A stretch of DNA of 64,000 nt from Caballeronia choica (GTDB lineage Bacteria; Pseudomonadota; Gammaproteobacteria; Burkholderiales; Burkholderiaceae), in contig NZ_FCON02000035.1 in the NCBI RefSeq assembly GCF_001544535.1, forward strand, positions 1-64,000, written 5' to 3'. Position numbers and translations under genes: made by a program. Below, one piece after another: positions 1 through 9,166 of the stretch (its first letter is position 1; every line of letters begins with the position of its first letter). The notes below the pieces were generated by a model. It saw nothing but the letters and a program-made list of their open reading frames with translations. It was not told the DNA's origin and made no database searches.

Positions 1-584
1 AGAAACCAGACGCCCATCCAACGCGCTCCCACTAACAGGGTGCAAAACGAGTGGGGAGATTTCTCGACCTACGTCCTGGTCGAGTGTGGGATTTGAACGC
101 TCGGGCTTGACGGCCCACGCTAGTCGACGTTTACCCAGACCTCGTAGTTCCGCTGCTGTCCGAACGGGGCCCGATGCTGCTGCGGGACAACGTGCCGCCG
201 GGAGCGTCCGGCACAACAATCTCGTGCCGCCTGACGGTGCAGTGGGAGCGACGAACGATGTCGATGGTGATCTCCAGAAGTGGGCCCACCACTGCATCCG
301 CGGATTAGAACGATGTCCGGATCTTCGCTCGCTCACCTTGCCATGCTTGGTCGGCGCCATCAGCGATCGACCATCTGAGCATAGTAGTCGAAAAGTTCGA
401 AAGCTGACCGTCGATACTATGCTGGTGCCAACGTCTGTTGACTACCGGATACCTGCCGCTCGCTTGGCGATGACCGTATGACCGCAATGGCCGATCAACT
501 GCCACTCATCTGATAGGCCGGAAAAGAGTTAATCGCGAAGCGGTTTCCCCGTTTCATTGCTGGATCGCTTCAAGAACGTTCTCT
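1..584. other. Gene-poor left edge
   Basis: I see no convincing gene here. Two overlapping frames of 131 and 66 codons exist, but they have low-complexity Arg/Ala-rich or mixed translations, no recognisable domain and no good ribosome binding site. The stretch lies beyond the broken virB10 fragment and is probably degraded backbone of a mobile element. Confidence 0.4.
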
Positions 585-1508
585 CTACGTTACAGGGTAA
601 TCGGTGCGGGCCGCGAAGAAGGCGAGCGCGCGCAACGTCGCACACGACGCGACGAGTGCGAATGCAGCAGCGGCTTGCGACGAGCCGGTTTCACAGCAGA
701 CAACTTCCATCGACGAAGGTGGGGGCAATTTCATATCGCGCCTCGTGATCATCGTGATGCGCTGGCCGGGTTCCAGTCTTAGCGTCGGCTGGATATTCAT
801 GTTGCGCTGGAGAATGGTCTGGGTGGTTTGCGACAGCGACTGCGCTGCTGCCGACGTCAACGTATTGGATGTTCCGCCGTTGATGTTGATCGTCGTCCCG
901 GTTGGTTGAGCCTGGTTGTGTCCGATCCACGCGGCGACGCTGGCGATCAGGAAGGCCGACCCAAAAATTTTAAAGAAGTGGTTGTTGACGCCTGCAGTGA
1001 CTCCGGCCTCGCCGTTGGGGTCAGCGCCACTTAAGCCATCCAGACGCATGTTCGCGCCGTTCGGGAAAATCATGCGGGTCGCGGCGATCAGCATGCGTTC
1101 CTGACCCACGGCGACGTCGTTGCTCGTGACCCCGATAATCCGAGTGCCCCTGGGGATCAATCTGCAGGTGCCATTGATGCTGTCGTAGATGTCGCGGTCG
1201 ACCATCGCGCGAAAGGTGCCTGGCATGTCGCTGTTTGCCCCCTGGAGGGCGACCGTTTGTATTGCAGTGCCCCCCATCACCATGTATGGTGAATCGGCTG
1301 GCACCGGTATCAGCGGCGCATCCTGCTGGTGGTCCTTGCCCCGAGTCTCCAGCCAGTTCGCGTTGCGTTGCGCCGTCGCGCTACTTTGACTGGTGTGCGT
1401 CAGCCCGGAGCCGAGTATCGCCAGTTGAGACTGCATACCGTCGGGTGCTGCATTGCGCGCCTGCGAGATAGCGCGCGGTAGTGGATCCGCAAGCGTTTTC
1501 TCACTCGC
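585..1508 (-). pseudogene. virB10: VirB10/TrbI-family conjugation protein, 5'-truncated remnant
   Basis: VirB10/TrbI proteins span inner and outer membranes in type IV secretion systems used for conjugation. The translated piece keeps the periplasmic core: a PYMVMGGTAIQT segment, GTFRAMVDRDIYDS, LIPRGTRIIGV, and the late NMNIQPTLRLEPGQ and ITMITRRDMKLPP blocks typical of the C-terminal domain. The N-terminal cytoplasmic part and membrane helix are absent. The same frame can be followed without a stop from the first ATG (1436) back to the stop codon of the GntR gene at about 1511, so the 5' part was cut off exactly at the gene boundary. After the usual C-terminal LPP the frame runs on for about 45 unrelated residues, so the 3' end is also altered. 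No other conjugation gene is visible. It is probably non-functional. Confidence 0.7.
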
Positions 1509-2222
1509 TCACGTGTTGAACAGACGTGCGATGCCGCCTTCGATATGGTCTCGCATCGCGTTGCGCGCTCGGTCCGCGTCGCCCTCATCGATTGCATTGA
1601 CGATCTGTGCATGTTCGTCGAGGACCGCCTGACGACGCGGCGCGACCGGGCTCGCGCCCGAGAGATCTCTGACGAGGCGAATGCTGAAGCTCATCTGTTC
1701 CAGAAGCGCGCCCAGCGTGTGCGCAAAAAAACGATTGCCGGTCGCCTGCGCTACCGCCATATGGAAGGCTATGTCCTGGTCAATGCCGGACTCGCCAGCC
1801 GAGAACGCCTGTCCCACTCTCGCGTGGCATTTTTTGAGCTTCGAAATGGCGAGACGGTCGCCGACTTGCGCGGCGCATGCGGCGCTCTCGCCCTCCAGGC
1901 TCCGGCGAAACTCCAGAAAACTCCTCACGTCGGGAATGCTTCCCAGTGTCGCGTACGACAGGATCTGGGACGAAGGTTCCCTGGCGCTGACGTAGTGGCC
2001 TGAGCCCTTGCGCGAAGAGATCTTGCCTTCCGCGCGCAATCGCGCAAGCGCCTGTCGAAGCATGGGACGCGATACGCCGAAGCGCTCGGCCATCGTCTGT
2101 TCGCCCGGCAGGCGTGCCCCCGCCTGGAGGTCTCCGCTTCCGATCAACGCAAGCAATTGATCGTACGCGTATTCGTCACGGGTATGCACGGGAATCTGAG
2201 AGGAGGAGCGAAGCGAATACAT
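1509..2222 (-). CDS. GntR-family regulator, FCD (FadR) subfamily
   Basis: This 237-residue transcription factor has an N-terminal winged helix (AYDQLLALIGSGDL, then ERFGVSRPMLRQALARLRAEG) and a C-terminal all-helical FCD ligand domain (FLEFRRSLEGESAACAA, HMAVAQATGN). FCD regulators usually repress sugar-acid or carboxylate genes and release DNA when they bind the substrate. The start at 2222 (MYSLRSS) fits the family; an in-frame ATG at 2279 would add 19 residues, and the frame stays open further upstream. It is transcribed divergently from the enolase-superfamily gene at 2334. A near-perfect FCD operator lies in the shared intergenic region (2245-2255). It most likely controls the dehydratase, symporter and dehydrogenase genes next door. 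Confidence 0.85.
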   Translation of the reverse strand: MYSLRSSSQIPVHTRDEYAYDQLLALIGSGDLQAGARLPGEQTMAERFGVSRPMLRQALARLRAEGKISSRKGSGHYVSAREPSSQILSYATLGSIPDVRSFLEFRRSLEGESAACAAQVGDRLAISKLKKCHARVGQAFSAGESGIDQDIAFHMAVAQATGNRFFAHTLGALLEQMSFSIRLVRDLSGASPVAPRRQAVLDEHAQIVNAIDEGDADRARNAMRDHIEGGIARLFNT

Positions 2223-2244
2223 GGCAGTTCCGAAGTCGATAAAC

Positions 2245-2255
2245 CTGTCAGACAG
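2245..2255. promoter_or_regulatory. Putative operator of the adjacent FCD GntR
   Basis: CTGTCAGACAG is a perfect 11-nt palindrome and contains TGTC-A-GACA, which fits the known FadR-subfamily pattern (TNGTNNNACNA-like). It lies 23 nt upstream of the GntR start and about 80 nt upstream of the divergent enolase-family gene, next to a TTGACA hexamer at 2270-2275. Binding is inferred. Confidence 0.5.
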
Positions 2256-2333
2256 ACTAGCAGATAAAATTGACAGCATAAAGGGAGGCCCACAGAATCG
2301 GTTCACAGTCACACCACAGCGAGTTTTCGCACC

Positions 2334-3539
2334 ATGCCAAAGATCACCAACGTCCGCACCATTCGCTTGCCCAAGCGGCCCAAACTTATTTGGGTCGAAA
2401 TCGAGACTGATGACGGACTCACTGGCCTCGGTGAGACCTTTCGTGGTGCGCAAGCCGTCGAGGCCGTGCTGCACGAACTCGTCGCGCCGGCGATACTGGG
2501 TCGCTCCGCCGAGCATGTCACCGCGATCACGCATGAGTTGATGGGCTCGTATGTCGGATTCAACAGCAGCAGCGCGGAGGTGCGCGCCGCCAGCGCGGTC
2601 GATATCGCGTTATGGGATCTGGCGGGCAAACGCGCGGGCGTGCCCGTGCATGTGGCGATCGGCGGTGCGATGCGCGATCGAATTCCCGTCTACAACACGT
2701 GTGCCGGATATGAATTCAATACCTCCCTGGGCGCACGTCGAAGCATTGATTCGAAGGAGAAAAGCGCAGGACCCTATGACGACCAACTCGCGTTCATGCG
2801 CGATGCCGGCGCGCTCGCGGAGAGTCTTCTGGCCGAAGGCTACCGCGCCATGAAGATCTGGCCCTTCGACGACTTCGCGATGACGAGCCCCGATCACATT
2901 AGTCTCGTCGATTTGAACACCGGGCTCGAGCCGTTTCGAAAAGTCAGAAAAGCGGTCGGAGACCGTATCGAGATCATGTGCGAACTGCATAGTCTCTGGA
3001 GTTCACGAGCGGCCGCGAGAATCTGCGACGCGCTCGCCGAGTTCAATGTGCTATGGGTCGAGGATCCCATCAAGAAAATGGACAACTTCAGCGCCGTGGC
3101 CGATCTTCGCCGGCAGACACGGGCGCCGATCTGCGGCGGCGAAAACCTCGCAGGCGTGAAAAGCTTTCGCGACATCCTGGCCGCGGACGCGCTCGATGTC
3201 GTCATGCTCGACCTTACCTGGTGTGGCGGACTGAGCGAGGCGCGCAAAATCGCCGCGCTGGCCGAGGCTCATGCCAAACCGCTTGCGCCGCACGACTGCA
3301 CGGGTCCAGTTGCGCTGATGGCTGGCCTGCACCTTTCCCTCCATGCACCCACTGCAATTTTTCAGGAGGTGGTACGAGCATCACTTGCGAGTTGGTATCC
3401 GGAAATCGTCGACCGCTTGCCGGTCATTCGCGAGGGCATTGCGCTGGCGCCCACGGACCCGGGTCTTGGCACTGCGCTATTGCCCGAAGTTCGAGAGACT
3501 GAGGGTGCGGTTGTTCGCGAGAGCCGAGCATCCCGTTGA
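2334..3539 (+). CDS. Mandelate racemase/muconate lactonizing enzyme (enolase superfamily) dehydratase
   Basis: This 401-residue member of the enolase superfamily has an N-terminal capping domain (to about residue 125) and a C-terminal TIM barrel. The KIWPFD strand, the metal-ligand series CELH, VEDPI and GGENLAG, and the late APHDCTGP segment are visible. These enzymes abstract the proton alpha to a carboxylate; with the neighbouring symporter and 2-hydroxyacid dehydrogenase, a sugar-acid dehydratase or cycloisomerase is the best guess. The exact substrate cannot be told. It starts at ATG 2334 in the region shared with the divergent GntR gene and is probably repressed by that protein. The gene is intact and of normal family length. 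Confidence 0.85.
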   Translation: MPKITNVRTIRLPKRPKLIWVEIETDDGLTGLGETFRGAQAVEAVLHELVAPAILGRSAEHVTAITHELMGSYVGFNSSSAEVRAASAVDIALWDLAGKRAGVPVHVAIGGAMRDRIPVYNTCAGYEFNTSLGARRSIDSKEKSAGPYDDQLAFMRDAGALAESLLAEGYRAMKIWPFDDFAMTSPDHISLVDLNTGLEPFRKVRKAVGDRIEIMCELHSLWSSRAAARICDALAEFNVLWVEDPIKKMDNFSAVADLRRQTRAPICGGENLAGVKSFRDILAADALDVVMLDLTWCGGLSEARKIAALAEAHAKPLAPHDCTGPVALMAGLHLSLHAPTAIFQEVVRASLASWYPEIVDRLPVIREGIALAPTDPGLGTALLPEVRETEGAVVRESRASR

Positions 3540-3653
3540 TCTGACAGCATCCCTGGCAAAGCCCCAAGCACCTGAAAGGCGATTGCGCATCCGGACCTGC
3601 GCATAGAGAGCGGCTGCCCGAGATTTGTCGCACTTTCAAACTGGAGACAGAAA

Positions 3654-5057
3654 GTGTTAGCACGAACCACTTTGATCATTGGCGTCACGGCGCTGTATTT
3701 CGCGTTGGTCGCTTTCATCGGCTATAGCGTTCGCCGGCACGCATCGAGCAGCGCGGGTTTCACTGAGGGCGGCAAAGCCTTTGCTCCATGGCTCATCGCG
3801 GCACTGATGCTGTCGGAATTCATCGGAAGCTCGGTAAGTATAGGGACGGCACAGAAGGGCTTCGAGGATGGGATCTCCGCTGCCTGGAATCTCGTCGCGC
3901 TGTCGATGGGGTTCCTGCTGCTGGGCGTACTGCTCGTCGGCCGTTACCGTCGCACAAAGTTGAACACCATCTCAGCAATCCTGGAGCAGACCTATGGTAA
4001 GGGCGTGCGTTACGCCGCGTCTTTGCTCACCATCTTTTCGCTAAACGTAGTCGCGGTCGCATTGTATGCGAGCGGGGGTGCGGTGCTCGGTGCCGTGATG
4101 CAGATCGACCGTGGAATAGCAACGGTGATCGTGGGGATCGTCGCAATTTTCTTCGTGACAGTCGGAGGATTTCGATCCGTCATCTACACGAACACGCTGA
4201 ACGCCGCGATCAAGTACCTGGGCATCGTTTTGGCGCTTGCCTTCGCGCTCACGGAGTCGGGTGGTTACGCGCATCTGCGAACGGCCCTTCCTTCCCGTAT
4301 GTTCGACCTCTCGGGAGTGGGGGTGTCTCAGATCTTCGCATGGATGATCGCGGGCATTGGTTCTATCTTTGCGACGCAGTATGTCATCCAGGGCATCGTC
4401 ACTACGCCCGATGATAAGGGGGCGCGACGCGCTTGTTATTATGTTTCCGCGCTGATGATGCCGTTCGGAGCAATCGTTGCGCTGATCGGCGTTTGTAGTG
4501 CCTTCCTGTATCCGGGGATAAAGTCAATCGACGCCTTTCCGGTTCTCATTGCCCACATGCCACCGCTCGCCGCGAGCATCGTCGTGATTGGACTGGCAGG
4601 AGCGCTCTTTGGCGGCATTTCCGCAAGCACGATTGCCTCGGGGACCCTGCTCCTGCGAGATTTCTATGAACCGCACTTCAAAGCTGGGAAGGGCGATCGA
4701 GCGTCCCTGCGCTTTATTCGCATCAGCACGGTTGTTATCGGACTGATTCCGCTGGTCCTGGCGCTTTTCGCAAGCAAGATCCTGTTGATCGCATTTCTTG
4801 GAAAGTCTCTGCGAGCCACCCTCGCGGTCATGATCCTCCTGTGCTTCTACGCTCCGCGATTTGGCACGCCAAGAGGCGCCCTGACAGGAATCGTGCTGTC
4901 GATAGTCACAACCATCTCGTGGTTCGTCGCGGGCAACCCCTACGGCGTCGACAGTTCCTACTTCGCTCTCGGTGCGCCAGTCGCCGCAATGACAGTCAGC
5001 CAGATGCTTAAAGTGCGGCAGCGTGGACGAGAACTGGCCACAGTTAGACGACCCTAA
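3654..5057 (+). CDS. Sodium:solute symporter (SSS family)
   Basis: A 467-residue inner-membrane carrier with about 13 hydrophobic segments begins at GTG 3654, preceded by a GGAG sequence. The early segments (FIGYSVRRHASSSAGF, TEGGKAFAPWLIAALMLSEF) match the unwound first helix and sodium-binding region of SSS carriers, which bring sugars, sugar acids or organic acids in with Na+. It sits 114 nt after the enolase-family dehydratase and just before a D-2-hydroxyacid dehydrogenase, so it is likely the uptake system for the acid processed by those enzymes. The solute is not determinable from sequence. Confidence 0.85.
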   Translation: MLARTTLIIGVTALYFALVAFIGYSVRRHASSSAGFTEGGKAFAPWLIAALMLSEFIGSSVSIGTAQKGFEDGISAAWNLVALSMGFLLLGVLLVGRYRRTKLNTISAILEQTYGKGVRYAASLLTIFSLNVVAVALYASGGAVLGAVMQIDRGIATVIVGIVAIFFVTVGGFRSVIYTNTLNAAIKYLGIVLALAFALTESGGYAHLRTALPSRMFDLSGVGVSQIFAWMIAGIGSIFATQYVIQGIVTTPDDKGARRACYYVSALMMPFGAIVALIGVCSAFLYPGIKSIDAFPVLIAHMPPLAASIVVIGLAGALFGGISASTIASGTLLLRDFYEPHFKAGKGDRASLRFIRISTVVIGLIPLVLALFASKILLIAFLGKSLRATLAVMILLCFYAPRFGTPRGALTGIVLSIVTTISWFVAGNPYGVDSSYFALGAPVAAMTVSQMLKVRQRGRELATVRRP

Positions 5058-5086
5058 GCTGCTCTAAAAACTTGACGCGGGATTCG

Positions 5087-6052
5087 ATGATGACAGATTC
5101 AACCACACCTGACAGGCGACGGATCAACGTACTGATCGCAGGCCCATTACATCCCGATCTGATGAAGCGCCTCGAAAGCGACTATGAAACGGCGCGGCTA
5201 TGGGAGCAGACAGACAGGCACGAGTTCCTGTCCAAGCATGGAATGCGCTTCGAAGTACTTGCAACCAGTGGTGCTATCGGCGCGGACAAGGCGCTCATGG
5301 AATCGCTGCCAAAGCTGGAGCTTGTCGCAAGCTTCGGGGTGGGCGTCGACCCGATCGACGTGGATGCCGCGAAGAGGAGAGGCGTCGCCGTTACGAACAC
5401 ACCCAATGTGCTGAATGCATGCGTGGCAGATACGGCACTGGGTCTGCTTTTGGGGATAGCGCGACGCATTGCCGAAGGCGACCGCTTCGTTCGGCAAGGC
5501 AGTTGGGTCGCGCAGAAATTCCCGCTCGGCACAAAGGTCGGCGGGAAGCTCTGTGGAATCGTCGGCATGGGTGGAATCGGGCGTGAGATTGCGCGGCGCG
5601 TGATCGCGTGCGGCATGCGGGTCGCGTATCACGGCCCGAATCGGAAGGGCGATCTGCCCTACGAGTATTACGGTTCAGTCATCGACCTCGCGCGGGTATC
5701 GGATGTGTTGATACTTTCCTTGCCTGGTGGCGACAGCACGCGGCATCTGGTTGACCGGAGCGTACTCCAGGCCTTGGGACCGGGAGGCATTGTTGTCAAC
5801 GTCGCCCGGGGTTCCGTGGTGGACGAGGCGGCGCTAGTCGGCGCGTTGACCAGCGGTGAGATTGCTGGCGCGGGCCTGGACGTTTTCGAAAACGAGCCTC
5901 ATGTGCCGGTAGCGCTGACGAAACTCGACAACGTGCTGCTGACTCCGCATATTGGCAGCGGTACGAGGGAAACGCGCGAGGCAATGGCGCAGCTTGTACT
6001 GGCGAACATCGATGCGATGGCCCGGGGAGCGCCGCTCCTGACGCCGGTCTAA
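5087..6052 (+). CDS. D-isomer-specific 2-hydroxyacid dehydrogenase
   Basis: This 321-residue NAD(P)-dependent oxidoreductase resembles glyoxylate/hydroxypyruvate reductases. The Rossmann motif GIVGMGGIGREIARR, the catalytic arginine context NVARGSVVDE, a downstream glutamate and the catalytic histidine in TPHIGS are all present. ATG 5087 is chosen; a TTG at 5072 is also in frame but has no better ribosome site. It is the last gene of the unit begun by the enolase-family dehydratase and would reduce or oxidise the 2-keto or 2-hydroxy acid produced there. It is followed by a porin on the other strand. Confidence 0.85.
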   Translation: MMTDSTTPDRRRINVLIAGPLHPDLMKRLESDYETARLWEQTDRHEFLSKHGMRFEVLATSGAIGADKALMESLPKLELVASFGVGVDPIDVDAAKRRGVAVTNTPNVLNACVADTALGLLLGIARRIAEGDRFVRQGSWVAQKFPLGTKVGGKLCGIVGMGGIGREIARRVIACGMRVAYHGPNRKGDLPYEYYGSVIDLARVSDVLILSLPGGDSTRHLVDRSVLQALGPGGIVVNVARGSVVDEAALVGALTSGEIAGAGLDVFENEPHVPVALTKLDNVLLTPHIGSGTRETREAMAQLVLANIDAMARGAPLLTPV

Positions 6053-6216
6053 AACAATGAGCGAGCAGCCGCCGAAATGCTTGTTGAAGGTTGCGCGTGA
6101 TTAGCTTGTAGCGTTGTATATAAAGGGTCAACCTTTGCTTATGACGGGAAAGACAGAAATGCATTGTCAGGCGCCCGGGCTCCGCCACCGCGCTCGAACA
6201 GGATCTTCCGCAGAGA

Positions 6217-6248
6217 AAACCGGCCGGCAACGCATGACGGCCCGGTTT
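6217..6248 (-). terminator. Hairpin downstream of porin 1
   Basis: Arms AAACCGG and CCGGTTT, extended by a bulged GCC/CCG stretch, lie 25 nt beyond the porin stop. Read on the minus strand the right arm ends in TTTTC. It is a plausible terminator for the porin transcript, with only a weak U tract. Confidence 0.45.
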
Positions 6249-6272
6249 CCGTGGAACCAAGCGATGCACGCA

Positions 6273-7505
6273 TCAGAACTTGTGGCGTATGCCGACGCGG
6301 GCAAGCACCTGAGTCGATATGTTCGACGGCGTCATCGTCACGAAATAGGGAACGGCCGCCTGCTGCGTCGAATCCACGCCCGACGCTCTCATGACCGCGC
6401 CCATGATGTAGACGTCCGTGCGCTTTGACAGGAAGTAGTCGATACCCGTGTTGATCGTCTGGTACGCGGCGCTGTCCTTGCCGTTGACCGAGCCGCCGCG
6501 CAGATAGTTGTAGGACGCGCCGAACTGAAGCACCGGCGTGATGAAGTAGGACGCGTAGACGTTGTAGTTGTTGAACGCGGCCGTGCCGGTGTATCGGAAG
6601 GGATTGGTGAGAGCCAGGTTGCCCGACGCTGGATCGTTGAGATCCTGGAAGCGGATGTTCGAATAGCCGAGCCCCACGATGAAGGCGCCCAGCGTGTACT
6701 GCGCGGCCGACGAGAAAATTTGTTCCTTGCCGGCAGAGGCGAATCCGCCATAGATCGGGTTCGTCTGCACGCCGGTCACCGATCCCAGGTTATTCGCCGT
6801 GGCAGACCCGGCCGCGGTATTGCCGTAGAACGACTGGTTCGGATTGTTGATGTGCAGGTAACCGGCAGCGAGGCTGAGCGATCCGATGTCGTAGTGGCCG
6901 CCGAGCGAGTAGATGCTGTTGCGTCCGAACGAGCCGGGGGCGCCTCCGAAACTGTACAGGCCGGTGAGCGTCAGGCCCGCGAGGTTCGGGCTCGTGTACT
7001 TTACCGAGTTGTTGATGCGCACGACGTCGGCCACGTTGTCGATGTCGCCTGGGTGGTCGGCGAATGCGCCCATCGCGAACGAGCCTGCCTGCATGGGGCC
7101 GATCGAATCGACGATGGAGTCGTACTGCCGCCCGAGGGTCACGTTGCCGAGCGTCGAGCTGGTCAGCCCGACATAAGACTGCCGTCCGAAGAACGTGCCG
7201 CCCTGCTGCAGCTTCCCGGTCCCGACGTCGAAGCCGCTTTCCACGACGAAGATGGCCTTGTAGCCGCCGCCCAGATCCTCGTTGCCGCGCAAGCCCCAGC
7301 GCGATGCCTGCAAAACCCCGCTCGACATCGACCACTGGCTCGCGCCGGTGCGTCCATTCGGAGCGCCTGCACGCGCGGTTTGAACGTTGTTCGTGTAGTT
7401 CACGCCTTCGTCTAGCAGGCCGTAGAGCGTGACGCTGCTCTGTGCGAAGGCCGCGCCGCCCGCTGTCAGTGTGAGGGCTCCAATCAATGTTTTAGCAAGC
7501 TTCAA
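6273..7505 (-). CDS. Gram-negative general porin, OmpC-like (porin 1)
   Basis: A 410-residue outer-membrane trimeric beta-barrel porin. It has a signal peptide (MKLAKTLIGALTLTAGGAAFAQ, cleavage after AFAQ), the first strand SSVTLYGLLDEG, and the C-terminal phenylalanine signature RVGIRHKF needed for outer-membrane insertion. The start codon is TTG with a strong AGGAGA site 5 nt upstream; porin 2 at 60.3-61.5 kb uses GTG in the same context. The two porins are visibly paralogous over their full length, and each sits with a transport and catabolic unit. This one follows the MmgE/PrpD gene by about 107 nt on the same strand and is probably co-transcribed with it and the MFS carrier. Confidence 0.92.
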   Translation of the reverse strand: MKLAKTLIGALTLTAGGAAFAQSSVTLYGLLDEGVNYTNNVQTARAGAPNGRTGASQWSMSSGVLQASRWGLRGNEDLGGGYKAIFVVESGFDVGTGKLQQGGTFFGRQSYVGLTSSTLGNVTLGRQYDSIVDSIGPMQAGSFAMGAFADHPGDIDNVADVVRINNSVKYTSPNLAGLTLTGLYSFGGAPGSFGRNSIYSLGGHYDIGSLSLAAGYLHINNPNQSFYGNTAAGSATANNLGSVTGVQTNPIYGGFASAGKEQIFSSAAQYTLGAFIVGLGYSNIRFQDLNDPASGNLALTNPFRYTGTAAFNNYNVYASYFITPVLQFGASYNYLRGGSVNGKDSAAYQTINTGIDYFLSKRTDVYIMGAVMRASGVDSTQQAAVPYFVTMTPSNISTQVLARVGIRHKF

Positions 7506-7612
7506 GTCTGTCTCCTGGTTCGCGTCATGTTGTGATTACGATGAAATTCGGGAAACCGTGTCATATCCACTCAGCGCTGGGCCACCGAGCGCTGATCCGC
7601 CGTCGTGATCCG

Positions 7613-9085
7613 CTAGCGCGCCGCTTCATCCATCGAGCGTGCCAGCACCGAGAGGCTTCCGGAGATGCGCCCGACCGGGCCCGCATCGAGCGTCGTCACG
7701 GCGTCGATCACCGCCTGTGCCGCGTCTGCGAGTGCCGGGGAACCTTCGCCTCGTGCATCGAGACCTGCCATCACCTTGAACTTGCGCTCGATCTGCTCGT
7801 CGGTATAAAGCGTCGCAGCCGTCCACGGGTCGCCGATCGCGTGATCGGCGGTCGCGCTGAAAACCTGTCCGCGTGCATGGATGTCGACACCGCCCGGCAC
7901 GCCGCGCCATTGGCCGCCCGTCATCCATTCCGCGATATTCGACGAGCTCGGCTCGGCAATGACCGTCACACGCTCGCGGAAGGCCGCGATGCGCGGATCG
8001 TTCATCGTCTTCGGCGCGTACCAGAGCGGTCCGGCGGGAACGTCGTGGGCGGCGGCCGCGAGGGCGTGCGCGTGGCTGAATTCAGCGCTGAGCGGATCGC
8101 GCGGCTGCTGCTCGCGAAAGATCGGCGTCAACGCGAACGGGTTGGCCCGCACGATGACCCGCTCGATGTCTTCCGGTCGAAGCGCGTGCTGGGCGCACAG
8201 CGTCGTGAACGCCGTGAGCGGATGATGGATCCATCGGCAGCACGGCCACGGCTTGTAGGTGGTGTTGAGAATCTGCCAGTCGGAACCGAGACCGGCCATC
8301 AGCGCTTCGTCGTCGTGGCTGGGCGAGCCATATAACTTCCAGAATGCGTTCTCACCATCGAGAATGTCCTTGAATCCCGTGCTGCCGAGCCGCGCGAGCG
8401 GTGCCGCGGAGACGCCGATCTCGGCGCACCAGCCGGCATCGGCGTATTTGTACATGGGCTGCTCGACCGACTCCGCCCACTTGCGCAGCGTGGGCTGCGG
8501 AGAGTTGCTGCCGCCGATGCCGAACGCGTGGTTCGCCTGCTTCGCGTCGAGCCCCGCGATACTTGCCGATGCGCCGATCGCCGCCCACGTGATGGTCGCG
8601 GCCGGTCCGCCCAGCTCGTTCCAGCCAATCACCTTGCCGTTCTCGATCTGCATCGGCGCACCCATCCAGCTTCCGATGCGCGCGCCGAGATCGAAGCCCA
8701 CCGCGATCGCGGTGATCAGGTCGCGTCCGCTGCGGCCATGCAGTTCGGCGAGCGCGAGCGCGGAGAACACCGTCGCGTTGCCGAAATGGGTGGACGTGGG
8801 AAACGTGTCGTCTGCATCGAGGACGTTTGCCAGGCGCGCATTCGCGTAAGCCGCAGCCGTGGCCGAACTGCGCCGCGTCGTGCCGATGACGGTCGCATCG
8901 GGCTTGCCGCCGAGCATGTCCACGTAGTCGAGCGCGATGCGTCCGCTTTCAGTGCGCACCGCACCGAAAGCGCAGCCGATCGTGTCGAGGAGAAGGCGCT
9001 TGCATTCGCGCACCACCGATGGCGGGAGATCTTCGAATCGCGTCCGGCTCACGAAATCGGCGAGTCTTTGTGTCAGGCTGGTCAT
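7613..9085 (-). CDS. MmgE/PrpD-family protein
   Basis: A 490-residue protein of the MmgE/PrpD family, whose studied members include 2-methylcitrate dehydratase and cis-aconitate decarboxylase-type enzymes. The family features LLLDTIGCAFGA near residue 35, DADDTFPTSTHFGNA, and the KYADAGWCAEIGVSAAPLA and KPWPCCRWIHHP blocks are present. ATG 9085 is preceded by AAAGGAG. It lies downstream of the MFS carrier and upstream of porin 1, so an organic-acid dehydratase or isomerase role acting on an imported substrate is plausible. No sequence feature says which. Confidence 0.85.
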   Translation of the reverse strand: MTSLTQRLADFVSRTRFEDLPPSVVRECKRLLLDTIGCAFGAVRTESGRIALDYVDMLGGKPDATVIGTTRRSSATAAAYANARLANVLDADDTFPTSTHFGNATVFSALALAELHGRSGRDLITAIAVGFDLGARIGSWMGAPMQIENGKVIGWNELGGPAATITWAAIGASASIAGLDAKQANHAFGIGGSNSPQPTLRKWAESVEQPMYKYADAGWCAEIGVSAAPLARLGSTGFKDILDGENAFWKLYGSPSHDDEALMAGLGSDWQILNTTYKPWPCCRWIHHPLTAFTTLCAQHALRPEDIERVIVRANPFALTPIFREQQPRDPLSAEFSHAHALAAAAHDVPAGPLWYAPKTMNDPRIAAFRERVTVIAEPSSSNIAEWMTGGQWRGVPGGVDIHARGQVFSATADHAIGDPWTAATLYTDEQIERKFKVMAGLDARGEGSPALADAAQAVIDAVTTLDAGPVGRISGSLSVLARSMDEAAR

Positions 9086-9166
9086 GTCGACGCTGCTCCT
9101 TTCAGGGTTGCACCTTGTTCGGGTCCCATCGCGCCCGGTGCTGCAAGCGCGAAGCCCCGAACGCGC

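Noticed and set aside
88-110. A TTCAAATCC-like T-loop (reverse strand) suggesting a tRNA 3' end.
   Set aside because: The flanking bases do not form a T stem and there is no acceptor stem or anticodon arm.
86-481. A 131-codon frame.
   Set aside because: It is rich in Arg, Ala and Pro of no family, with no ribosome site; a chance frame in GC-rich DNA.
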